Below the pieces are notes generated by a model. The model was given only the letters and a program-made list of their open reading frames with translations. It searched no databases and had not been told where the DNA came from. A program made the translations under genes and the position numbers. From Sedimentisphaerales bacterium (GTDB lineage: Bacteria > Planctomycetota > Phycisphaerae > Sedimentisphaerales > Anaerohalosphaeraceae): a stretch of 32,837 nt of DNA. The stretch's first letter is position 1, and every line of letters starts with the position of its first letter. Shown here in pieces: positions 17,547 through 25,388 of the stretch. Where the stretch lies: contig JANQGW010000120.1 in the NCBI GenBank assembly GCA_028282905.1, positions 1-32,837 on the forward strand, in the 5' to 3' direction.

Positions 17547-20500
17547 ATGGTCAATAGGTTACAGCAAAAACAGAAATTCAAGTTTAACGCCCAGGTGAGT
17601 TTATTTTGTCTGATGTCGGTGTTCCTTTTTTCGCATTTCTCAATTGCAAAGGAAGCCAGCCGGAATGAAACCGACCCAGAATATAGAGATGGACTCCGGC
17701 AACGGTTAGATTTGCCATCTGGTTGCCCGGAACAGTTTGAAGTGTCGGTAATGCGAGATCAGCAGGAGCGAACGCTGGTTTTGACGTGTCATTCACTGAC
17801 AGCGCCGGATTTTCGTGTTCTGGTTTACAACAATGGACTGATGAGAGAACTTGAACGCCCTGAAACAAAGACCTATCGAGGATACATCGCGGAAGAACCC
17901 GATGTGAAAGTTGCTGCGACTTTGGGGACTGACGGCCTTTCAGCGACGGTTTTTGAAGAAGACGGTTTCGCCTGGAAAATCAAGCCGCCTGAGAGGCGTT
18001 CCGGAGACGCTTTCAAGATGATGCAGGAGCAATCTGCCGACCATGTTATCATGGATTTGGTTGATGAAATTGATCCCCATGGGGGCTGTGGTATTGATAT
18101 AATGCCTCCGGATGATGAATCGATAATCCCGCAATCCGGTTCTCATTCATTGACTCACCACGCTGCGGCAAAGAGGGTTGCCACTTCTGTTGAACAGATG
18201 GAATTGTCAACGACAACCTCTGGAGGCTGTTTATATCAGGCGGAGATTTCATTCGACTGCGATTATGAATACTATACTCAGTTTGGCCAAAGCGATCCAA
18301 ACTATACGGTTGAATTGGTACATCAGATACTAAATGAAGTGGACCTGATGTATGCACGTGATGTCCAGATTACCTATCTGCTGAGAGAAGTTGTGGTCCG
18401 TGAAACTCCTTTCTATGACCATCCGACAGCGGATGGGACGCTTTTAGGGATGTTTAAGAATGAGTGGAATGCCGGTCAGGCCAGCGGCATCTATCAGCCG
18501 ATTGACCTGGCTCATCTGATGACGGCCAAAGGTTGGTCCGGTTCGATTGCCGGTCTGGCATGGGTTGGTACGGTTTGCGGCGGCAATAAATATGCCTGGT
18601 CGAGGCACAGTGTCGGTGTCGTAGGACATGAAATCGCACACAACTGGGGCGGACCTCACTACTGTGACCAGGAATTCGGGTGCAGCAGTCTATGCGGCGC
18701 CTGTCTTGTTATCAGTCCTTATATTCGTCAGGTGATAATGAATAACCGAGACGGTTGGGCAGGGTGCCTTGACGTCGTTGATGGTTATGCCACACCGCTT
18801 CCACCCTATGTCGTTAATAAAAACGTATCCATTAATCTGAATGAAACATCCCCAGGCAGTATTGTTACGATCGATGTGCTCGAAGGTGCGACGGACGGCA
18901 ATTGCGACACCTTGGTACTTGATGTGATTGATAACCCTTCGCTTCTGGGAGCAGCAGTGACGGTGTCGCCCGGAACCAGTCCGGATGGATATGATGAAAT
19001 ACTTTATACGGTTCCGATGGTGACCGGTGAGGATGTGATTTACTTTACGGTTGGTGATGGAACCGGCGAACAGGTCAGCCGGACATTGTATATCAACCTG
19101 GTTGTTCCTGAATTGGTGGCCCATTACAAGATGGATGAAATTAACGGCGGGACAATGGTCGATGCAACCGGCCGCTATCACGGCAGTTATATTAACGATC
19201 CGAATCTGAATCAGATTGATGTGCCAGATCCGTATATTCTTGAGCCGGGTGCACGGTCTGTTTACTTTGACGGTTCCACACGGGCTCAGACGCCAGATGT
19301 TCCGGCTTTAAAAACCGATCAGTTCACGGTTTCTTTCTGGGCCAAGGGTGATCCGGCCGGAGGTCATGAGGGTGTTATCTCAAGTCGGGATAGCGGGGGA
19401 TATGCCGCTTACTTTCTGAATGGTTATCTTCATGTTCAGGTGGTTGATTTGGACAACGGCGGCTGGAAAGACGTGGATTCGCCGGTCATCCAGGCGGATA
19501 CCTGGCATCATTTTGCGTTTACCTATGACCAGACAACGCTGCGTCTTTACATGGACGGCGTGGAAGTGGACACTGAAGTTGTCCGCTTTGCGACAACGTC
19601 CTCTGAAATCTGGATCGGTCACGACCGTACGAACCTGCCTTTTACCGGTCATGTCGATGATATTCGTCTTTATAACTATGCGTTGCCGGATGCAGAGATT
19701 CAGTTGTTAACCGAGCCGGACAGTGGTCAGATTAATAAGGCGGTTTCACATTATAAAATGAATGAGTCATCCGGTAGGATTTTGACTGATGCGATGGGGC
19801 GGATCAGCGGTGTTTATTGGAATAATCCTGGCTTGGCTCAGGGTGACGTTGCAGATGTATTCACGGAATCAGATGAAAAGTCTGTGGCGTTCAGCGGTGG
19901 TGCCGATTATGCGGCAATCCCCACAATTCCGGAGTTTCAGGCGAATTGCTTCAGTGTTGCTTTCTGGATGAAAGGTGACTTGGTGACAAATACAACACCG
20001 ATTATGTCCAGCGGTAACTCAACGGCCGGCTATCAGTTTGTGCCTGATGCCGGACGGATTCAATTCCGGTTAAGCGATGGTGCCGGATGGACGAGCCTGT
20101 CCTCTCGTGTACTTTCTGCTGACCGGTGGTATCATGTGGCGGCAACATATGACGGATTGGTTGTGCGATTGTATGTTGACGGGATTGAAGCCGCGGCGGA
20201 CATGTCGGCCTATAGACCGGAAGCGGTTGAGCCGATTCTGATTGCTGGCGACGGTGTCAATCCGGGATTAAACGGCTGGATTGATGATTTGTGGTTTTAT
20301 AACTATGCAATTTCCCAAGAGCAGATACGCGGTTTAGGGGCTAATATAGGTAAAGCCGAGTTAGTCTCACCCGCAAATAGTGAATCGAATGTTTCGGAAA
20401 CAGTTGTTTTGGAGTGGAGCGATGCGGCCGGTGCCGACCGGCACCGTGTTTACTTGGGGACCGATGCTGTGGCAGTGGCCAACGCGACGGTCGATTCACC

Positions 20501-22814
20501 GGAATATCTGGGGCAGATAACTGAGACAAGTTACAGCCCTTCAGAACTGATTGGCGGCCAGGAGTATTTCTGGCGTATTGATGAGGTGGCTGGAGGTGCG
20601 GTAACGACAGGCAGTATCTGGGGATTTTCAGTCCAACCTCTATCAGGATTGAATTACATTGCTCATTATCAGTTTGGAGAAGACGATCCAAGCTCTGCGG
20701 CAGATATCGGTGGCAATGTGACAACAATGGATTCGATTGGCGGGATGGATTTGACACGTTCCGGCAATCCGGTTTACAAATCCGGTGTTCCCGCTGGAAT
20801 TGGCAGCGTTCTCTCAATGAAGTTTTATGGTGACAGTTATTATCAGGGCGGAACCGGTGTCATTACTCAAACAGATAATGTTGGCTTGGAATTTTGGATG
20901 AAGTTGTCGTTGTCAGCTTCAGGTCAGCATTCAGTATGGAATTGCGGGGATTCTAATTTCGAAATCCTGCTGAATCCATCGAATGAGTTTTATCTGCATA
21001 ATCCCGGAAACTGGGTTGTGGGGCCGTTTGGCTCAGCGACCCCCGGAACATGGCATCACATTGCATTGGTTCGAGATTCGGGAAATACTACTTTTTACTT
21101 GGATGGTGTTCCTCAAGGCAGCCAAAATACAGTGTTGACCGGTGAATTTAACGTTGGGCGTTACATCGCCGGAGGTGGTGCGAATTTAGAAGGTAATATC
21201 GATGAAATGCGTGTATTTACTTTTGAACCGGGGGGATTTGATTCTACTTTCCTGAGCGGTACGGTAGAGAACAATGGCAGTGGTGATCCATTACTGGATG
21301 CTCCAGCAGTGGTTAATTTTGGGAATCTTGCCAACGATGATTCAAATGATGTATCGATTATCATCTCTAATACAGGTTCGACAAATACCCTCATGCTGAC
21401 TGCTGAGATTGAAAGCGGCACTGAAACATACAGTATTGTCTCACAGCCAACTTCAATTAGTCCCGGGATGACCGATTCGATTGTGATTCGCTTTGAACCG
21501 GACGGTTTGACGGGTGCCCTGGATGGTGTTTTAAAGATATCCAGTAACGATGCGGCCAGGCCCGTTTATCGAATTGGATTGAAAGGGACTGCCTATGCTT
21601 CCGGCGATGGAATACAGACTATTGCACATTACCGGTTTGGAGAAGATGACCTTGGTGCCGCGCTTAATGTCACCGGAAATATGACCACCGTGGATGCGGT
21701 TGGTTCTTCGGATCTGATTCGGCACGGTGAACCTGTTTACAAGTCCAGTACACCTTTTGTCGGCAGTATGCTCTCGATGAAGTTTTTGGGTTCCGGTGAT
21801 TATTACACAGGTGGTTCCGGAGTAATCACACAGACGGATAACGTGGGATTGAGTTTCTGGATGAAATTGTCTGCATCGGCTTCTGGCCAGCATTCCGTCT
21901 GGAACTGCGGAGATGCGAATTATGAAATTCTTTTGAATGCTTCCAATCAATTCCATCTGCACAATCCCGGAAACTGGATTGTTGGGCCATTTGGCTCTGC
22001 CACGCCGGGTGTTTGGCATCACGTTGCGCTGGTGCGGGATTCCGGCAGCACGACCTTTTATCTGGACGGAGTCGCTAAAGGCAGTCGTGATATCGCGCTG
22101 ACGGGCGAGTTTAATGTCGGGCGTTATATTGCCGCCGGCGGTGAAGATTTTGAAGGTAATATGGATGAAATGTATGTGTTTACCTTTGCTCCGGGCACGT
22201 TCGATCTGGCAAATTTACCGGGACTGACGGGCGAACCGGGAGTTTTCGTTGAAGGCATGCCGGTGGTTGCTGAAGGTGGTGTTGGCGGCCTTTCCGAAGC
22301 AGATACCATTTCTGTTCGTTTGGGAGCGGCGCCTGCACACAGTGTTACGGTGACCGTCTCGGATGCAGATAATCCGGATGCAGTCAGCCTGTCGCCTTCG
22401 CAACTGACATTTGGTCCTTCTGATTATGCGACAGCAAAAACGGTGACCGTAACGGCAATTAATGACGTTCAGGTAAGTGCGGTTTCAGGATTGACATCAT
22501 TGACGTTTGATGTCAGCAGTACAGATCCCTCGTATGACGCCATGAATGTTCCTGAACTATCGGTGTTGGTTCTGGAAGATGAATGTGTTCCGAGCAATAC
22601 GGTTGCGGCCGATGTCAATCAAGATTGTCGCGTAGATCTGCAGGATCTGGTTGGAGTCGCCATCTTATTCCTGGATGAAAATCCGGGCTGCACGGTTTCA
22701 ACGGCAATTGCTGAGGATATCAACAATAATTGCGATGTAAACATGGACGATATTGCGGAATTGGCTGAGAAATGGCAGAGTTGCTGGTTCCCCAACACGA
22801 TAGATTGCCAATAG
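17547..22814 (+). CDS. Secreted modular metzincin metalloprotease (M12B reprolysin-like) with LamG repeats and dockerin-like tail
   Basis: The protein has 1,755 residues and an N-terminal export signal (hydrophobic core FCLMSVFLFSHFSIA). The proregion holds HGGCGIDIM with Cys181, a possible cysteine switch. The zinc motif HEIAHNWGGPH (361-371) gives ligands H361, H365 and H371 and catalytic E362. The Met-turn region reads CLVIS (386-390), with Val where metzincins have Met. Downstream modules are LamG (about 523-729), LamG (733-930), an FN3-like module (935-1032; FWRIDEVAGG), LamG (1035-1238), an Ash/choice-of-anchor-D-like domain (1245-1351), LamG (1355-1558) and a Calx-beta-like module (1560-1680). 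Two dockerin-like repeats end the chain (DVNQDCRVDLQDL, DINNNCDVNMDDI). Modules 3 and 4 of the LamG set are near duplicates. It probably cleaves extracellular glycoproteins; the target is unknown. Confidence 0.88.
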   Translation: MVNRLQQKQKFKFNAQVSLFCLMSVFLFSHFSIAKEASRNETDPEYRDGLRQRLDLPSGCPEQFEVSVMRDQQERTLVLTCHSLTAPDFRVLVYNNGLMRELERPETKTYRGYIAEEPDVKVAATLGTDGLSATVFEEDGFAWKIKPPERRSGDAFKMMQEQSADHVIMDLVDEIDPHGGCGIDIMPPDDESIIPQSGSHSLTHHAAAKRVATSVEQMELSTTTSGGCLYQAEISFDCDYEYYTQFGQSDPNYTVELVHQILNEVDLMYARDVQITYLLREVVVRETPFYDHPTADGTLLGMFKNEWNAGQASGIYQPIDLAHLMTAKGWSGSIAGLAWVGTVCGGNKYAWSRHSVGVVGHEIAHNWGGPHYCDQEFGCSSLCGACLVISPYIRQVIMNNRDGWAGCLDVVDGYATPLPPYVVNKNVSINLNETSPGSIVTIDVLEGATDGNCDTLVLDVIDNPSLLGAAVTVSPGTSPDGYDEILYTVPMVTGEDVIYFTVGDGTGEQVSRTLYINLVVPELVAHYKMDEINGGTMVDATGRYHGSYINDPNLNQIDVPDPYILEPGARSVYFDGSTRAQTPDVPALKTDQFTVSFWAKGDPAGGHEGVISSRDSGGYAAYFLNGYLHVQVVDLDNGGWKDVDSPVIQADTWHHFAFTYDQTTLRLYMDGVEVDTEVVRFATTSSEIWIGHDRTNLPFTGHVDDIRLYNYALPDAEIQLLTEPDSGQINKAVSHYKMNESSGRILTDAMGRISGVYWNNPGLAQGDVADVFTESDEKSVAFSGGADYAAIPTIPEFQANCFSVAFWMKGDLVTNTTPIMSSGNSTAGYQFVPDAGRIQFRLSDGAGWTSLSSRVLSADRWYHVAATYDGLVVRLYVDGIEAAADMSAYRPEAVEPILIAGDGVNPGLNGWIDDLWFYNYAISQEQIRGLGANIGKAELVSPANSESNVSETVVLEWSDAAGADRHRVYLGTDAVAVANATVDSPEYLGQITETSYSPSELIGGQEYFWRIDEVAGGAVTTGSIWGFSVQPLSGLNYIAHYQFGEDDPSSAADIGGNVTTMDSIGGMDLTRSGNPVYKSGVPAGIGSVLSMKFYGDSYYQGGTGVITQTDNVGLEFWMKLSLSASGQHSVWNCGDSNFEILLNPSNEFYLHNPGNWVVGPFGSATPGTWHHIALVRDSGNTTFYLDGVPQGSQNTVLTGEFNVGRYIAGGGANLEGNIDEMRVFTFEPGGFDSTFLSGTVENNGSGDPLLDAPAVVNFGNLANDDSNDVSIIISNTGSTNTLMLTAEIESGTETYSIVSQPTSISPGMTDSIVIRFEPDGLTGALDGVLKISSNDAARPVYRIGLKGTAYASGDGIQTIAHYRFGEDDLGAALNVTGNMTTVDAVGSSDLIRHGEPVYKSSTPFVGSMLSMKFLGSGDYYTGGSGVITQTDNVGLSFWMKLSASASGQHSVWNCGDANYEILLNASNQFHLHNPGNWIVGPFGSATPGVWHHVALVRDSGSTTFYLDGVAKGSRDIALTGEFNVGRYIAAGGEDFEGNMDEMYVFTFAPGTFDLANLPGLTGEPGVFVEGMPVVAEGGVGGLSEADTISVRLGAAPAHSVTVTVSDADNPDAVSLSPSQLTFGPSDYATAKTVTVTAINDVQVSAVSGLTSLTFDVSSTDPSYDAMNVPELSVLVLEDECVPSNTVAADVNQDCRVDLQDLVGVAILFLDENPGCTVSTAIAEDINNNCDVNMDDIAELAEKWQSCWFPNTIDCQ
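20644..22220 (+). repeat. Duplicated LamG module within the protease gene
   Basis: The segments at about 20644-21260 and 21613-22220 encode nearly the same ~205-residue LamG domain. Shared strings include GVITQTDNVGL, SASGQHSVWNCGD, GPFGSATPG, TTFYLDGV and GEFNVGRYIA. By eye about 70 percent of residues agree, while the DNA differs at many third positions, so the duplication is not recent. A short Ash-like domain separates the copies. Confidence 0.8.
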
Positions 22815-22850
22815 TTTGTTAAGACTTGAGTGTTTTGTAAGGAATAAAGG

Positions 22851-23066
22851 ATGATTCAATTAAATTGCGTAAAATGTCAACAAAGTTATCGTGTTTCTGA
22901 CGATTATGCAGGAAAGAAAGTACGGTGCAAACAGTGCGGCACCATTCTTCAGATTCCATCCGCTGGGGCTGAAAAAGCCTGCGCTGACAGTGTGTCTGCT
23001 TATAACCATTTGCTTCAGGCATTGGCGAAAGAGGAAAAGACCGCGCCAGGTACAGAACTTGATTAA
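22851..23066 (+). CDS. Small MJ0042-type zinc-ribbon protein
   Basis: The protein has 71 residues. ATG 22851 follows TAAGGA at 22838-22843 or the nearer AAAGG. It begins MIQLNCVKCQQSYRVSDDY, followed by AGKKVRCKQCGTILQIP. Cys6, Cys9, Cys26 and Cys29 form two CxxC pairs that should bind one zinc, the pattern of the MJ0042 zinc finger. The C-terminal ~30 residues are polar and have no recognised fold. The gene starts 36 bases after the protease stop and ends just before a strong terminator, so it is probably the last gene of that transcript. In planctomycetes such ribbons often sit at the N-terminus of larger proteins; this one stands alone. Function is unknown. Confidence 0.8.
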   Translation: MIQLNCVKCQQSYRVSDDYAGKKVRCKQCGTILQIPSAGAEKACADSVSAYNHLLQALAKEEKTAPGTELD

Positions 23067-23101
23067 TCAAGCCGACTTTGGTGCAATTTTCGGGTCAGTT
23101 T

Positions 23102-23147
23102 AACGAATGATTTCAGGGATTTAGAGCCTTGGAATCATTCGTTTTTT
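23102..23147 (+). terminator. Strong intrinsic terminator after the zinc-ribbon gene
   Basis: AACGAATGATT (23102-23112) pairs perfectly over 11 bp with AATCATTCGTT (23133-23143). The stem can be extended inward by CAGGG/CCTTG with wobbles. The run of T continues to 23147, and a second T-run follows at 23150-23155. It separates the protease transcript from the transporter operon. Confidence 0.9.
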
Positions 23148-23156
23148 AATTTTTTG

Positions 23157-23185
23157 TTGACATGCAAAACATTTCCGAATATCAT
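23157..23185 (+). promoter_or_regulatory. Sigma70-type promoter for the transporter-glycosidase operon
   Basis: A perfect TTGACA (23157-23162) is followed after exactly 17 bases by TATCAT (23180-23185, five of six). It starts ten bases after the terminator tract of the preceding unit. The predicted start near 23192 leaves a leader of about 145 bases before ATG 23336, long enough for a regulatory element. No known riboswitch was recognised in it. Confidence 0.7.
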
Positions 23186-23335
23186 AATTACATGTGTAAT
23201 CAGTGTGTTTATTCAAGGTTGTACTATCCTTTACGTCGTTAAATAGTAGCATGGTGCGGTATTATCGGGTAAAGTGGACTAAGATGTGATGATCCAATCA
23301 AAGTTCATTTTCAATATATAATTAGGGAATAGCAG

Positions 23336-25330
23336 ATGAATTTTACAGGTTTGGATTGGGCAATTGTTGGCGGAATGCTGGCGGTTATCACTGTCATGGC
23401 CATCATCAGTAACCGCCATACCAAGAGCGTCGCCGATTATCTGGCGGCCGGACGCTCTGCGGGGCGGTATATGATGACGATGGCTTCCGGCATGGTCTGG
23501 ATTGGTGCCGTCAATGTGGTCGCCATGTTTGAATTATATCACTCTGCCGGCTTTACCGCCATGTGGTGGGTGATGCTGACAACGCCTCTTTATTTATATC
23601 TCAATATCACGGGCTTTGGCGTCTATCGCTTTCGTGAAACACGCGCATTAACCATCGCCCAGTTCCTCGAGACCCGTTTCAGCAAGGAAGTTCGTATATT
23701 AGCCGGAGTTCTCGCCTGGGTTGCAGGGTTAATCAATTTTGGGTTATTCCCGGCGATTGGAGCTCGCTTTTTTATGGCATTCTGTTCTTTGCCGCCAACA
23801 TTTGAATGGCTGGGGATGGTTTGCCCGACATTCCCGGTAGTCATGATTATCTTACTGGGAGTTTCCTTATTTTTCGTTTTTGCCGGAGGTCATGTTGCTG
23901 TTATCGTAACAGACTGCCTTCAGGGGATGTTTACACAGGTCGCTGCAATTATTATTATTGTAAGTTTATTTTGTATTCAATTTGACTGGGGGAAAATTGT
24001 TGATGTACTCATATCGGTTGGCTCGCCGGCAGAAGGCAAGTCTTTGCTGGATCCGCTGCATGCCGGCAATCAACCCGGTGGGTTCACTTTCTGGTTTTTT
24101 ATCATCGGGATTATCGCGGCGTGGTATAATATCATGTCTAACATGCAGAATCAGGCCTATGTGGCTTCGGCAAAGACCGCCCATGAGTTTCGGATGGGGT
24201 CGGCTTTAAATCAATGGCGGTGGCAGTCATTGCTTCTGTTTTTCATGGTATTGACATTGTGTGCGATGGTTGTGCTGTACCATCCCGACCATGCTTCTGA
24301 AGTTCAGCAAATTAATCAGCAGTTGGATAAAATGGTGGCGTCTCAGCCGAATGAGACCACCCGAGAGGCGCTGCGGGGTCAACTGACCATTACTGCTGCC
24401 TTATCGCATGTGATTCCCGTGGGATTAGCAGGGCTTTTTTGTGCGATTATGGTTGCGGCTCTGATCAGTACTTATGATAGTTTTATGCATACGTGGGGGG
24501 CGGTCTTTCTTCAGGATGTTATTATGCCGTTTCGCCGCAAGCGGTTTGCCACCAAGTCGCATTTATGGCTGCTGCGTTTGTCGATTTTAGGCGTGGCGAT
24601 CTTTGCGTTTTTCTTCAGTTGGAAAGTTGCGAATCCGGAAAATATCCTGATGTATTTTGCCTTAGTGAATAATATCTGGCTCGGAGGCTCCGGTGCGGTC
24701 ATCCTTGGCGGGCTTTATTGGAAACGAGGCACCAGCGCCTCTGCGATGTGGACGCTGATTTTTGGCGCCGCTCTGGGAACCTTTGGCTTGGTTGTCACGA
24801 TGGGATGGCCCAAATGGTTTGACAGTAAATTCCCGGTCAATCCACAATGGCTGTTTTTTATGACCATCGTTGCCAGCACCATTTTTTACTGGTTCCTGTC
24901 AATTCTGGACAGAAGAGAATTTGACATGGACAAATTGCTGCATCGCGAAAAATATGCGATTGAGGAAGACCAAACGCATGTGGATATCCCAACGAAATGG
25001 TATGAAAGAATTTTTGGGATTACCCATGAGTTCAACCGCTTCGACCGTGTGCTTGCTTATGCGATTGTGGGTTGGTTCTTGATGTGGATGGGTGTTTTCT
25101 TCATCGGGATGATTTATGGAAAAATAGCTTCACCGGAGGAAACCGGCTGGGCCAAATTCTGGTACATTTACCTGTTTATTCTCTTTGCAGTGGCACTTGT
25201 GACGACGGTTCTGTTTACCGTGGGCGGTTTCAAAGATCTTGTATACTTGTTTAAAACACTGAAAACTCAGAAACGTGATTTTGAGGATGATGGGATGGTT
25301 TCCTCAAAAGAGAATCTCATTGAAGAATGA
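23336..25330 (+). CDS. Sodium:solute symporter (SSS/SSF family), probable sugar transporter
   Basis: The protein has 664 residues, within the range of SGLT-like SSS members. It should import a solute, probably a sugar or sugar acid, with Na+ across the inner membrane. The first helix (LDWAIVGGMLAVITVMAI) is followed by the family signature region SVADYLAAGRSAGRYMM. Many hydrophobic segments follow, with a charged loop at about residues 325-350 and a long cytoplasmic segment at about 515-560 before the last two helices. AGG near 23323 is a usable ribosome-binding site. It is the first gene of an apparent operon with the fucosidase-like, oxidoreductase and GH38-like genes (58, 104 and 77 bases between them). 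The substrate is inferred only from that context: a deoxyhexose, hexose or oxidised sugar. Confidence 0.9.
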   Translation: MNFTGLDWAIVGGMLAVITVMAIISNRHTKSVADYLAAGRSAGRYMMTMASGMVWIGAVNVVAMFELYHSAGFTAMWWVMLTTPLYLYLNITGFGVYRFRETRALTIAQFLETRFSKEVRILAGVLAWVAGLINFGLFPAIGARFFMAFCSLPPTFEWLGMVCPTFPVVMIILLGVSLFFVFAGGHVAVIVTDCLQGMFTQVAAIIIIVSLFCIQFDWGKIVDVLISVGSPAEGKSLLDPLHAGNQPGGFTFWFFIIGIIAAWYNIMSNMQNQAYVASAKTAHEFRMGSALNQWRWQSLLLFFMVLTLCAMVVLYHPDHASEVQQINQQLDKMVASQPNETTREALRGQLTITAALSHVIPVGLAGLFCAIMVAALISTYDSFMHTWGAVFLQDVIMPFRRKRFATKSHLWLLRLSILGVAIFAFFFSWKVANPENILMYFALVNNIWLGGSGAVILGGLYWKRGTSASAMWTLIFGAALGTFGLVVTMGWPKWFDSKFPVNPQWLFFMTIVASTIFYWFLSILDRREFDMDKLLHREKYAIEEDQTHVDIPTKWYERIFGITHEFNRFDRVLAYAIVGWFLMWMGVFFIGMIYGKIASPEETGWAKFWYIYLFILFAVALVTTVLFTVGGFKDLVYLFKTLKTQKRDFEDDGMVSSKENLIEE

Positions 25331-25388
25331 TAAAAGTGCTGAAGTATCATTTTAATCAGATTGTTATCAAATAAGCGGTTAACGTAAA

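Noticed and set aside
23186..23335. Possible riboswitch in the ~145-base leader of the transporter operon
   Set aside because: I could not find a conserved aptamer pattern or an expression-platform hairpin before the start codon.
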